The translations under genes were made by a program, and so were the position numbers. From the NCBI GenBank assembly GCA_017550655.1, contig JAFZOK010000013.1:62001-126000 (forward strand): 64,000 nt of DNA. The letters run 5' to 3'. The DNA comes from Bacteroidales bacterium (GTDB lineage: Bacteria; Bacteroidota; Bacteroidia; Bacteroidales; UBA932). Below, in pieces: positions 51,670 to 60,511 of the stretch. The stretch's first letter is position 1. Each line of letters opens with the position of its first letter. The notes under the pieces are model-generated. The model was not told the origin of the DNA. It did no database searches and worked only from the letters and a program-made list of their open reading frames with translations.

Positions 51670-53127
51670 ATGGACATCAGCAACAAAATCAAACAGATTT
51701 TTCCGGATTTGGCGATGTACAAGTCCGGAAATAGGGATAATCTTTTCGGAGGCCGGAACCTTCCTTCCTTCGTAAAAGATTACATTGTAAAACGCTTTTC
51801 AGACTCGGCAGGCGTTATTGACCGGGAAGCAGTCAAGGATTATCTGGATACCAAGATGAACAATGATGGCGGCCAGATACGGCAGCGCCTTCTTCGCGGA
51901 GATAAAGTAAACCTTACCTGCCGCATTGTGGTTCAGAGCGACCTAAAAGCCGGCAAGACGGCTTTCAATATCGCAGATGTGGATCTGCAAAGCGATGCCT
52001 ACATCCTCCCTTCCGTGATTGACAGCCATCTAGACGACCTTATAGACGGGGAGAACTGGGGAAATATAACATTGGAGTATTTCAAGCCCCAAGGCTCCAA
52101 GAAAGAAGGATATGTAAATATGACATCCTTCCGCCCTTTCCGCCCTTATTCTGTTGATTACGACTACTTTCTGAAAGCCAGAACACAATTCTCCCTAGAG
52201 GAGTGGATGGATGTTCTTATTTCAGCGATGGAGTATAATCCAGACAGTTTACTCCTCAAGAACGAAGAGGAATCCATAATGAGAAAACACGAATTTCTGT
52301 CACGTCTTTTGATAGCCGTTGAGCCTCGTCTGAATATGATTGAACTTGGCCCTAAAGGCACTGGCAAATCATGGATATACAGCAACTTGAGCAAGTGGAT
52401 ATGGCTCGTTGGAAATGGCGGAATAACTCGTGCCCGTATGTTCTACAACCGTTCCTCCCGCCAGTTCGGCGTCATGAAAACGCACGATGCCGTTATAATT
52501 GACGAAGCTGCCACCTTGGTTATAAAGGATGACGAACTACGTTCTTTACTCAAAGTTTTTTTGGAATCCGGAAGGGTTGGCATTGACAATGTAAACTTTC
52601 AGTCAGATTGCGGCTTTGGGCTAGAAGGCAACATTGGATTGACAGCCGAACTTCAACCTATAGACAAAGATTACTGGCGCAGCCTTCCAACTTTTTTCCG
52701 TGACTCCGCAACCCTTGACCGCTTCCACGTTTTTATAGAGGGTTGGAAGTTGCCTCGCTTGGGAATTGGCAGTATAGTTGATGGCTGGTCCCTCAACACG
52801 GAGTACATTTCGGAAATCTTCCATACAATGCGGTTCAAGCCGGAATATGCCGGCATTTTTGAGGATATTGTGTCTTACGACCTCTCCTCAGACCTAAGGG
52901 ATCTCAAAGCCGTAAAGAAGATTGCAACCGCGTATGCCAAGCTGCTATTCCCACATATAACGGATTTTCACAAACTTACCGCCGATGAGCAGATGGAATA
53001 CAAAAACTTGTACGAGAAATACTGCCTTGCTCCGGCTATCAAAAAGAGAAGCATTATTCGGGAGCAGTGCCATCTCCTGGACAAGGAGTATCAGACAGAA
53101 ATGCCTGTTTTTAACATTATCCCTTAG
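51670..53127 (+). CDS. BrxL-like AAA+ ATPase lacking the Lon protease domain
   Basis: A 485-residue protein. Walker A GPKGTGKS is at about 226-233, Walker B VIIDEA at about 274-279, and a sensor region lies near FRDSATLDRF (about 345). N-terminal residues 1-180 match the arrangement of BrxL (the DUF with PDLAMYKSGN and SFVKDYIV). BrxL of BREX phage-defence systems is normally about 680 residues with a C-terminal Lon-like protease domain; here the protein ends where that domain would begin. No other BREX gene (brxA, brxB, brxC, pglX, pglZ) is nearby. Confidence 0.82.
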   Translation: MDISNKIKQIFPDLAMYKSGNRDNLFGGRNLPSFVKDYIVKRFSDSAGVIDREAVKDYLDTKMNNDGGQIRQRLLRGDKVNLTCRIVVQSDLKAGKTAFNIADVDLQSDAYILPSVIDSHLDDLIDGENWGNITLEYFKPQGSKKEGYVNMTSFRPFRPYSVDYDYFLKARTQFSLEEWMDVLISAMEYNPDSLLLKNEEESIMRKHEFLSRLLIAVEPRLNMIELGPKGTGKSWIYSNLSKWIWLVGNGGITRARMFYNRSSRQFGVMKTHDAVIIDEAATLVIKDDELRSLLKVFLESGRVGIDNVNFQSDCGFGLEGNIGLTAELQPIDKDYWRSLPTFFRDSATLDRFHVFIEGWKLPRLGIGSIVDGWSLNTEYISEIFHTMRFKPEYAGIFEDIVSYDLSSDLRDLKAVKKIATAYAKLLFPHITDFHKLTADEQMEYKNLYEKYCLAPAIKKRSIIREQCHLLDKEYQTEMPVFNIIP

Positions 53128-53143
53128 ACGAAACCTAAGACAG

Positions 53144-53169
53144 TGCAAAATTTCCGGAAAAATGCAGTC
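53144..53169 (+). promoter_or_regulatory. Shared 26-bp upstream element, site 2
   Basis: TGCAAAATTTC ... CAGTC with the same 21-bp spacing as sites 1 and 3. It lies between the BrxL-like stop (53127) and the WG-repeat gene, 39 nt before its ATG. Confidence 0.6.
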
Positions 53170-53208
53170 TATACTAATGAACGAACATAATACATAAAAT
53201 TTAAGGCA

Positions 53209-54102
53209 ATGAAAACAACAACCAACACAAACGTGACTATTGCGATTTGCTGGCTTTTAGCCATTTGTCCGCTTGTCATCTCTTGCAACGGTGAAAGAAT
53301 CACCGATGCGGAACTCGTCAAGAACAGCCGTATTGAAACACGCAGTACGGATAAGGGAAAAAGCATTTTTTTCATCAATCCCGAAACAGGAGAAAGAACT
53401 CCAAAAATGGAAATTGACTGGACCCAGAACTCACCAAACGACTCTCTTTCCGTATTCTGCTCCAAGGACAAAAGAGGATACTACAGGAGTTGGGACGGAA
53501 AGATCATCGTTCCGGCTAAGTATCACAGGGCTTGGGTATTTTCTGAAGGCCGCGGTGCTGTTGAATTAGACGGCAAGATCGGTTTTCTCAACTACAATGG
53601 TGATTTGGCCATTGATTTCCTATTCTACTACTATGGCAATCCTCTCTCTGACTTCGTCTTCCACAACGGAGTATGCGTGGTGGCCAACAAAGAAGGAAAG
53701 TGCGGAGTTATTGATACCCTGGGCAACTGGCTGGTCAAGCCTGAATATGATTATGTATCCGCTTTTAAAGACTATGCCGTAGTTACATCTGAAGGAATGA
53801 GAAAACAGGTAACTTATGATGGCAATGTGCTTAACTCCTTTGTGCTAGACGACATTAAAGAGCTTACTTATAGGCGCGAAGACTTTGACAAGAACAACGA
53901 AGATGTGCTGGTAACCCATTACACCGGTCTGTACGCTTACCGTGTGGGCGGAAGGTGGGGCCTCCTTGACTCTCAACTAAACAGGCTTACAGAACCCTTG
54001 TATGCCAGCATTTCTGCCATAGGAGACAACATCTTCAGGGCACAGCTCCTTGATGAATTTTCTGAGGTCATCCTCAACGCACGAGGAGAAGTAATGAAGT
54101 AA
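53209..54102 (+). CDS. WG-repeat lipoprotein
   Basis: A 297-residue protein with a lipoprotein signal ending in LVISC (residue 25). From about residue 85 come repeated units of the WG/KWG type, such as GKIGFLNYNGDLAID, GKCGVIDTLGNWLVKPEYD and GRWGLLDSQLNRLTEPLY, which form beta-propeller-like modules used in protein binding. It stands upstream of mtgA with 34 bp between them, probably the same transcript. Confidence 0.85.
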   Translation: MKTTTNTNVTIAICWLLAICPLVISCNGERITDAELVKNSRIETRSTDKGKSIFFINPETGERTPKMEIDWTQNSPNDSLSVFCSKDKRGYYRSWDGKIIVPAKYHRAWVFSEGRGAVELDGKIGFLNYNGDLAIDFLFYYYGNPLSDFVFHNGVCVVANKEGKCGVIDTLGNWLVKPEYDYVSAFKDYAVVTSEGMRKQVTYDGNVLNSFVLDDIKELTYRREDFDKNNEDVLVTHYTGLYAYRVGGRWGLLDSQLNRLTEPLYASISAIGDNIFRAQLLDEFSEVILNARGEVMK

Positions 54103-54136
54103 AACAATCTAAACAACACCAAATAATCCCAAGATT

Positions 54137-54814
54137 ATGAAAAAGCTGCTGAAACTTGTCTTTGTAAAGATACCTCTCTGGTTTGTGGCATTAAGTGTAA
54201 TGACAGTCTTTGCTCTTAAATGGATTCCGGTAAACTACACCCCGCTTATGGCAAAAAGGGCCTTGGAATACAGGAACGACAAGAGCTATGGCCGCCTCCA
54301 GAAAAGTGTTCCTGTTGACAAGGTTTCAGCAGCTTCAATAAAAGCTGTTCTGGCGGCGGAAGACGCCGGTTTCTTCTCCCACAAAGGTTTTGAAACCGGA
54401 GAAATCCGGAAAGAGTTCAAAAGGCTGAAAAACGGGGAAAAGAATATAAGGGGATGCAGCACCATCTCCCAGCAAACCGCCAAGAATGTTTTCACCCTGG
54501 GCTCCCAAACTTGGTTCAGAAAAGCTGTTGAAGCCTGGTTTACGTTCCTCATAGAAAAAATCTGGGGCAAGAAAAAGATCCTTGATGTCTATCTAAATGT
54601 AGCTGAGTTCGGCAAGGGCATATACGGAATCCAGGCGGCGGCAGAGCATTATTTCCACACAGACGCTTCCCACCTTACAATGGCAGACGCTTCTTCGCTT
54701 GCCGCTTGCCTTCCCTGCCCTCTTCACAGAACTCCTGAGAGTGTGAACAGGAACCTTCCGAAACTCAGAGCCCAGATTGCAAAGAGAGCCAAACAAATAA
54801 AACTTAACCTTTAA
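54137..54814 (+). CDS. mtgA: Monofunctional biosynthetic peptidoglycan transglycosylase
   Basis: A 225-residue GT51 enzyme with an N-terminal membrane helix. The glycosyltransferase motifs are AAEDAGFFSHKGFE and GCSTISQQTAKNVF, followed by ILDVYLNVAEFGKGIYG. It polymerises lipid II into glycan strands without a transpeptidase domain. Its placement near the SEDS-containing gene and under the 26-bp element group points to cell-wall synthesis as a theme. Confidence 0.96.
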   Translation: MKKLLKLVFVKIPLWFVALSVMTVFALKWIPVNYTPLMAKRALEYRNDKSYGRLQKSVPVDKVSAASIKAVLAAEDAGFFSHKGFETGEIRKEFKRLKNGEKNIRGCSTISQQTAKNVFTLGSQTWFRKAVEAWFTFLIEKIWGKKKILDVYLNVAEFGKGIYGIQAAAEHYFHTDASHLTMADASSLAACLPCPLHRTPESVNRNLPKLRAQIAKRAKQIKLNL

Positions 54815-54822
54815 GTATCGGC

Positions 54823-55758
54823 CTAAAAGTTTTTAATATAAAAAGCTCTGTAACGTTTCTCCGCTTCCTTGGATTTTTCTTTTCCTGAATTAAAGTCATA
54901 TATATAATAATAACAGTAGCCTCCTATCTTTTTTGACCGAGTACTAGTCCAATAAGTGTTGTTAAGACCTAGTCTAAATCTATTAGGATAAATTTTTTTC
55001 ATCTCCTCCAAACTAGGAATTCGCCAACCATAAAGACTGCAGCTGCCGTTATGGTAAGAATATCTCATTTCTTCGTCTCCAATACACCGAGATCTTCCCC
55101 AATCGTTATAGCCTTTACTTAATACCCAGCCGTGTTCGCCAGAATTGTCTATGTAACATATTTTTCCGCCGTCTTTTTCATCGCCTATAGCATATTTTGA
55201 CAAACGTGTCTTTTCTGACATATAAGTTGAAACGTGCTGAACTGTGACTTTGAGCAATTCCATTTGTTTGGCTAATTCATTTCCGACTTTAATCTGTGTT
55301 TGAGGGCTAAGATCTTGTATCGTCTCATTGCCCTGCGGATAACGAGAGTGCTTGACAATAGATCTGGATGTCATATCAACTATGGTACCCTCAAAAAAGT
55401 ACTGGTTGTATTCAACATAATGAGTCACACTCACCACGCAAAGTGTGGTGGCTCCAAAATGCTGGCCTATTTCAATCAACTGATCGTCACGAACCATTCC
55501 AGACGCCTGATACTTAAGTTCATCACGGAGAAATGCCAGAATTTCATCTGTCCTGTCATTTACAATTCTGGAAGTATCGGATTTCAAAGCATGTGTCAAC
55601 TCCGAACGCAAGGCATTCAACGGGGTTTTGACAGAAGCGTCTGCATAAACAAACACGTCAAACCTTTTCTTTTCCTGACCCAAGCCAGCTTGCGCAAAAG
55701 CAATTTGAGAAAGAACAATAAATCCAGCACAAAAAGCTCTAGTCAAAAACTTCTTCAT
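54823..55758 (-). CDS. Secreted CsgG-like protein with C-terminal DUF1566-like domain
   Basis: A 311-residue protein with signal peptide. Residues about 30-190 are a CsgG/TolB-like domain (KRFDVFVYADASVKTPLNAL). The C-terminal 110 residues (GGKICYIDNSGEHGWVLSKG, then WRIPSLEEM and YWTSTRSK) match DUF1566-type Lcl-like domains found on surface proteins. It is near-identical over the first ~190 residues to the gene upstream, 2 bp away. Function unknown; CsgG-like folds form secretion pores or lipoprotein sensors. Confidence 0.75.
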   Translation of the reverse strand: MKKFLTRAFCAGFIVLSQIAFAQAGLGQEKKRFDVFVYADASVKTPLNALRSELTHALKSDTSRIVNDRTDEILAFLRDELKYQASGMVRDDQLIEIGQHFGATTLCVVSVTHYVEYNQYFFEGTIVDMTSRSIVKHSRYPQGNETIQDLSPQTQIKVGNELAKQMELLKVTVQHVSTYMSEKTRLSKYAIGDEKDGGKICYIDNSGEHGWVLSKGYNDWGRSRCIGDEEMRYSYHNGSCSLYGWRIPSLEEMKKIYPNRFRLGLNNTYWTSTRSKKIGGYCYYYIYDFNSGKEKSKEAEKRYRAFYIKNF

Positions 55759-55760
55759 TG

Positions 55761-56405
55761 TTATTTTGGTTTATAGTTTTTATTGGCTCTAATCTTTACT
55801 CTTATAGTATCCTTATAATACAACACTCCTTCTATCATATGCGATAAACCCATCCTTTTAGCAATTTCATTACCAACCATCAATTGTGTTTGAGGACTCA
55901 AATCCTGAATCTTTGTATAATTATCAGAATGATAGGTTTTCTCTATATCACCAATTCTAATCACTTCCTCCCAAGATAAGTGACTGCCATCAGGATACAT
56001 GCAATGTTTAATAATTGTCCTGGATGTAATATCAACAATAACACCTTCAAAGAAATACTCGTTGTACTCTGCATAATGAGTCACGCTCACAACACAAAGT
56101 GTGGTGGCTCCAAAATGCTGGCCTATTTTAATCAACTGATCTTCTCTAACCCTTCCGGACTCCGTATACTCAAGTTCACTGCGGATATATGCTAGGATTT
56201 CATCTGATCTATCATTTACAATTAAAGACGTATCATTAATCAAAGCGTGTGTCAATCTTGAACGCAAGGCGTTCAACGGGGTTTTGACAGAAGCATCTGC
56301 ATAAACAAACACGTCAAACCTTTTCTTTTCCTGACTAGAATACGTCTGGGCGAATGCTGCAGACCAAACACATAACGCTACTGCCAATAAAAATATTCTT
56401 TTCAT
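55761..56405 (-). CDS. Secreted CsgG-like protein, short paralogue
   Basis: A 214-residue protein with signal peptide MKRIFLLAVALCVWSAAFAQ. The CsgG-like domain is the same as in the downstream gene with long stretches of near-identical DNA (for example 56275-56335 against 55615-55675), which points to a recent duplication. It has a 40-residue insertion near ITSRTIIKHCMYPDG and ends in a short basic tail instead of the DUF1566-like domain. Confidence 0.75.
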   Translation of the reverse strand: MKRIFLLAVALCVWSAAFAQTYSSQEKKRFDVFVYADASVKTPLNALRSRLTHALINDTSLIVNDRSDEILAYIRSELEYTESGRVREDQLIKIGQHFGATTLCVVSVTHYAEYNEYFFEGVIVDITSRTIIKHCMYPDGSHLSWEEVIRIGDIEKTYHSDNYTKIQDLSPQTQLMVGNEIAKRMGLSHMIEGVLYYKDTIRVKIRANKNYKPK

Positions 56406-56418
56406 AAATTCGTTCTCT

Positions 56419-57633
56419 TTAATTGTTTTTTATCTTGTTAATGTATTGTTGTATCAAAGGATAAGAGTTTTGATATGCTTTTGAAACCGCATCGTCATAA
56501 GACGTAACGCTGCCGCCCTTAATGCCATCACGGGCAGAAACGGGATCTGCCAGAGAACCAGAATGAATTACATCACCCGTAACGGTATTGATAATTTCCA
56601 AATCTATGTTAACCCAAGCAAAGAAAAACCCGTCAACCTCATTTTGGTCAATAACAGAACCACGAGCTGAAAGGACCCATAAAGCTTGGTTTTTATTAGC
56701 GGTTGCCTTCAAACCCAGACCGGATATCATACCATTAATCTTTCCGTTAATAGGAATGTCTTTGCCAGATATGCCTTTAGCGGCAGCATCAATATACACA
56801 AACTCTTTCTCTAACTTTAATTCATCCGTCCATACTGTTGAGTTTGTCTTCTTTTCCGCAGGCTGTGGCTTTTCTGGCGGAACAATGCTTTGTGAAGGAG
56901 TGTGCTTTGAATTATCATCTTTGTTGCCGGGAACTATTTCAGAGGGATTGCCCGGTGGTGGATTATTGACCGTTGAATTATTTTTTGCTCTAGAGCCTTT
57001 AACGTATGTCTCAGCGATAGGATTCTCATTGACAGGCAAAGTAGGATTGATTTCTCTTTTACCGAAAAACAACAGCAATACACCTACTACAGCAATGATT
57101 AATGGCAACATCAGCAACAGAAGCCATTTCATGAGACCTTTCTTCTTTTTTTCCTTAATAAGCGGTTCGGCAAACTCTTTAACTTTTACATCGATTGTGT
57201 CCGTATTGTCATAAATCACAACTTCTCCAATTTCAAAAGCTTGAGCTTCTTTTTTAAGAGTTTCTGAAACGGATGGATTGGCTTCATTTTTCTGTACTAA
57301 AAACAAGACTTTAGGCCTGTACTCGTTATTCTTGTCTTTGGAGCGGATAATATTTGCTCCTTCTTTTTGATCCTTGCCAAATTCGTCTTTTAATAAAAAG
57401 ATAACACCATCTGAATTATTGCCAACAAAATACCTCTCCTCAGTCTTCTGCCAATTTATATTGGAACGGTTGTACTCGAAGTCAAAATACAAATCCTCTT
57501 TTATCTTCTCAGATTTTTTCAAATCGTCTAAAGTATGGATAGCCCTGAGTACAGGGCCTTCATCACAAAGGCCGCTTCTGCACTTGCGATGAGATATGAA
57601 AAAATAAATCCGAGGCAAATTTTCCCGTGTCAT
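56419..57633 (-). CDS. Membrane protein with TIR-like N-terminal domain and LPP20/CsgG-like C-terminal domain
   Basis: A 404-residue protein. The N-terminal domain (about 1-155) starts PRIYFFISHRKCRSG and has alternating strand-helix blocks reminiscent of TIR/SEFIR folds, although the match is weak. A transmembrane helix (LLLLMLPLIIAVVGVLLLFF) follows at about 170-190, then a Pro/Asn-rich linker to about 260, and a C-terminal domain that resembles LPP20 or CsgG-type periplasmic folds. The layout puts a cytoplasmic domain on one side and a lipoprotein-like domain on the other. It starts 12 bp after the Nudix gene stop. Confidence 0.6.
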   Translation of the reverse strand: MTRENLPRIYFFISHRKCRSGLCDEGPVLRAIHTLDDLKKSEKIKEDLYFDFEYNRSNINWQKTEERYFVGNNSDGVIFLLKDEFGKDQKEGANIIRSKDKNNEYRPKVLFLVQKNEANPSVSETLKKEAQAFEIGEVVIYDNTDTIDVKVKEFAEPLIKEKKKKGLMKWLLLLMLPLIIAVVGVLLLFFGKREINPTLPVNENPIAETYVKGSRAKNNSTVNNPPPGNPSEIVPGNKDDNSKHTPSQSIVPPEKPQPAEKKTNSTVWTDELKLEKEFVYIDAAAKGISGKDIPINGKINGMISGLGLKATANKNQALWVLSARGSVIDQNEVDGFFFAWVNIDLEIINTVTGDVIHSGSLADPVSARDGIKGGSVTSYDDAVSKAYQNSYPLIQQYINKIKNN

Positions 57634-57645
57634 TCCCGTCTAAAA

Positions 57646-59508
57646 TTATACAGTTGAACCAAGATAAAGGAAACGCTCATACAATTCTTTGCTTAGAAAA
57701 TATGAAGAATCACCATTTGGATTCTTAATTAAAAAGCCTCGGTTAGTTATTCTATGAATCTTCCCGGAAGGGTCCTCCCAAGAATACGCCATCTCATCCA
57801 AAACAATGTCAATTATCTGGTCTTTTGACAAGCCAGCCAGAGAATCTTCTGAAATTTTGTATTTATTTATAGCTTCCTCAACGAGTTCCGTTTCATTCTT
57901 TTTTGAAAGAATCTCGCGCTCTTTTGCCTCGTCCAATTCATTGGCAATAACCTTGGACATAAGATTCTGGCGCACAGATGGAGGAAGCAGGCACTTTACG
58001 GTATCGCGGAGTTTCCTGAAATAGTCAAACTGAGGAATTAAGTTATCCTTGTCGTTCCAAGCTCCCTTAGCAGGATTTTTGATAATGAAGTTAGCCAGAA
58101 TAGGTTCTGTGAATATCTTTTCCTGGATAACTTTCAATGCAGCAACTATAACGTCTGCATGGTGAAAATAAAGGCGTTCTTTCTCGGCGATAATTATAGG
58201 CTTATTCTTCACGGCCCTTTTCTTGAAATCTTCATAAACAGAGCCCTTGTCACTGCCGTTAAGAGCGCAGTAATCAATAAGCAAACGTTTGTCTTTCAAA
58301 TCTACATACGCCTCCGTCTTTGAAGTATCGTACCTCAAATCAAAACATTTCCTCCCTTCTATATAGTCTGCCAGCGGTTTTTTGTTTTCTCTTTTAATCT
58401 TGTCTGGTTCCTCAAACACCAAAACACCGCCTTTAAACAACCTTCTATGGATGGTAAACCATTGAATGTCTTCAATATTCTTATCGTTGATTATCGTGCT
58501 CTCAAATTGTTTGTAATCCGGTATTATTGTCAAAAAAGAGCGTGAAATAATAGGAGCTGACTGATAAGAATCACCGCCTTTATATGCTCCGTGACGCGGA
58601 TTGTCTTGAACTTTTGCCGTCAAATCATAAAGCTGGGTTTCATCGCTTAGCACCACACCCGTTTTCTTTTCCAAATACTTCTTGGCCGCCTTTTCAACAA
58701 CGCTTTCTCCCCGGGCTATTTCTTTCAGATATTTTTCATGAGTCATATCTTTTTTAAAATACTCCTCATCCAGATTATCTTCCCATCCAGCATCTTCAAA
58801 ATCAGACTTATCTACAAACCCTCCCGGAAGCCCCCAGTATCCGCTGCCTACAACATTGCCCGTTCTCTTAATCATCAGAACGGCCAATTCCTTTTCCTTG
58901 AGAGTCAAAAGCACCATATCAACCGTAAGATTCGGATGCATATACTTGTAGTTATACCCCCCGTTGAGAGACAATGCCCCTGTGTCAACGCCAAGGCTTT
59001 TGATGCTCTCCAGCCAGGCGGATTTTCTTGCCTGAGGCATAAGAGCCTGCCAAATGCCGGCCTTAAGTTCCTGGCTAATTCCCTCTGATTGAGCAAACGG
59101 CGAAACCAGAGCATTGAGAATGGCCTCAAGCGCAACCTTAACCAGTTTTTGATGTTTTCCCGCCAAGAAACTGTCTTCTGGCACGGAACCATCAGAAGAA
59201 ACCGAGATCCAGTTGTTTCCCCGATATCTTTCCTTTGGCTTCTCCTGGAGTACGGCTGCGTAAACAACAGAGCCATCCTCAACGGGCACGGGAATCAAGT
59301 CCTTTTCCGAAATATTAATATTTTTATTCTCATTTAGGACGGCAGAAACAGCTATTGTCCTGTAATCGCCGCCGGCATCTGCATTCACGCCTGAAGGCAA
59401 CTCAAAAAGGTTGTTTTCCCCTTCTACAGAAAAGACCTCAATAGACTGATTTTCACCAGTCCTCTTTAAAGCAAAGATAACCGCAACGGCTTTTTTAATA
59501 GAATTCAT
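57646..59508 (-). CDS. Large protein with degenerate Nudix domain
   Basis: A 620-residue protein from ATG 59508; the frame extends 41 codons further but crosses the intergenic region and is rejected. The Nudix fold lies at about 180-385 (LTVDMVLLTLKEKELAVLMI, then WGLPGGFVDKSDF). The Nudix box should read GX5EX7REUXEEXGU; here the part after the Gly is ARGESVVEKAAKKYLEKKTGV, with Lys where the catalytic Glu pair belongs. It is thus probably a nucleotide-binding or sensor domain, not a hydrolase. The flanking N- and C-terminal parts are helical and unassigned. It is divergent from the FHA-like gene. Confidence 0.72.
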   Translation of the reverse strand: MNSIKKAVAVIFALKRTGENQSIEVFSVEGENNLFELPSGVNADAGGDYRTIAVSAVLNENKNINISEKDLIPVPVEDGSVVYAAVLQEKPKERYRGNNWISVSSDGSVPEDSFLAGKHQKLVKVALEAILNALVSPFAQSEGISQELKAGIWQALMPQARKSAWLESIKSLGVDTGALSLNGGYNYKYMHPNLTVDMVLLTLKEKELAVLMIKRTGNVVGSGYWGLPGGFVDKSDFEDAGWEDNLDEEYFKKDMTHEKYLKEIARGESVVEKAAKKYLEKKTGVVLSDETQLYDLTAKVQDNPRHGAYKGGDSYQSAPIISRSFLTIIPDYKQFESTIINDKNIEDIQWFTIHRRLFKGGVLVFEEPDKIKRENKKPLADYIEGRKCFDLRYDTSKTEAYVDLKDKRLLIDYCALNGSDKGSVYEDFKKRAVKNKPIIIAEKERLYFHHADVIVAALKVIQEKIFTEPILANFIIKNPAKGAWNDKDNLIPQFDYFRKLRDTVKCLLPPSVRQNLMSKVIANELDEAKEREILSKKNETELVEEAINKYKISEDSLAGLSKDQIIDIVLDEMAYSWEDPSGKIHRITNRGFLIKNPNGDSSYFLSKELYERFLYLGSTV

Positions 59509-59586
59509 AATCCTTTGTTTTACGATGTGAAGATAGTTATTGCAGTTGAATAAACAAAGGAATAGAGCACTTTTTTGTGACGCATA

Positions 59587-59612
59587 TGCAAAAAATCTTG
59601 ATAAAAGCAGTC
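59587..59612 (+). promoter_or_regulatory. Shared 26-bp upstream element, site 3
   Basis: TGCAAAAAATC ... CAGTC with the 21-bp spacing of sites 1 and 2, 33 nt upstream of the FHA-like gene. Confidence 0.6.
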
Positions 59613-59645
59613 CTTCAAGGTGGGAACACACACAAACTAAATATT

Positions 59646-60503
59646 ATGAAGATATATCTTATTAAAAAACTGGAGCGGCTTTGCCGTGTAATCCCCCCGG
59701 CACTCTTCGACTATTCAGAAGTAAAGGAAAAGTTCCGTGAGGATATTGACAATTACATTCAACGACATCCCGGGCTGCCGAATGATGTGGGATGCAACGT
59801 GTACCGTCCTCTCTATGCAATTGAGGAGAGCAGTATTTTGCGAGCGATTTGCCTTTCCCTGAATAATAATGCAAAGCGTTTGCAGGAACTCAACAAATCC
59901 TGCAGCGACCAAGACCAATATGTTATTCCTAACATTATAATGGTGGAGTTTCATCCCTATGACAAGGAAAAAGAGGGTGGTTTCCTGAGTAATATCGAGT
60001 TCACTCTCAACTATGTTTATAAGGTCACGATTGATCCGACACACGGAACATTAACGCAGGATGAGATCATTTCCAGTCCCAAGGTAATTCAGACGGGTAT
60101 AAAGGACTTACTTGTAGAAAAAACTGGAGAAATGAGTTATCACATTACTTTTTTGTGGATGGGGGAAACGGAAGTCGATTATACCATTCGCAGCCTTAAA
60201 TTATTGGGAACCAATACAGAGGAAAAAATAGAGCTTGCAGGAACTCTTCTCAAGGGAATCAATCACCTCTCTGGAAAAAACGGTGGATGCGGAGGAAATT
60301 GGATAAGAATTAACACAGACGTCTTGCCAGCAGATTTTGCCTGGGTGGAAGTGTTGCCAGACAATCAGGTTAGAATCAAACTCAGAGATAATACTGTGTA
60401 TGCAGACCTTGATGGAGTCCCTCTTGAGCTCAACAACCCTACGCCTTTCTACGTCAATTCCATACTCAACATAGAAGGCCTTTGTTCTCTCATACTCAAA
60501 TAA
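59646..60503 (+). CDS. Protein with FHA-like C-terminal domain, first gene before the PP2C-SEDS-PBP fusion
   Basis: A 285-residue protein from ATG 59646. The N-terminal 200 residues are unassigned but contain a helix-rich first third. The last ~75 residues (NWIRINTDVLPADFAWVEVL, then RDNTVYADLDGVPLELNN) have the spacing of an FHA beta sandwich, with the conserved Asn-Gly-type turn degenerate. FHA domains bind phosphothreonine. The assignment rests on pattern and on the operon: 8 bp upstream of a PP2C gene, as FHA genes are in actinobacteria. No signal peptide. Confidence 0.5.
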   Translation: MKIYLIKKLERLCRVIPPALFDYSEVKEKFREDIDNYIQRHPGLPNDVGCNVYRPLYAIEESSILRAICLSLNNNAKRLQELNKSCSDQDQYVIPNIIMVEFHPYDKEKEGGFLSNIEFTLNYVYKVTIDPTHGTLTQDEIISSPKVIQTGIKDLLVEKTGEMSYHITFLWMGETEVDYTIRSLKLLGTNTEEKIELAGTLLKGINHLSGKNGGCGGNWIRINTDVLPADFAWVEVLPDNQVRIKLRDNTVYADLDGVPLELNNPTPFYVNSILNIEGLCSLILK

Positions 60504-60511
60504 CTAGAACT

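Noticed and set aside
51670..53127. Complete BREX system
   Set aside because: Only a BrxL-like gene is present; none of brxA, brxB, brxC, pglX or pglZ is seen in the window.
57646..59631. Longer N-terminus of the Nudix protein
   Set aside because: The first 41 codons cross the divergent promoter region and overlap the third shared element.
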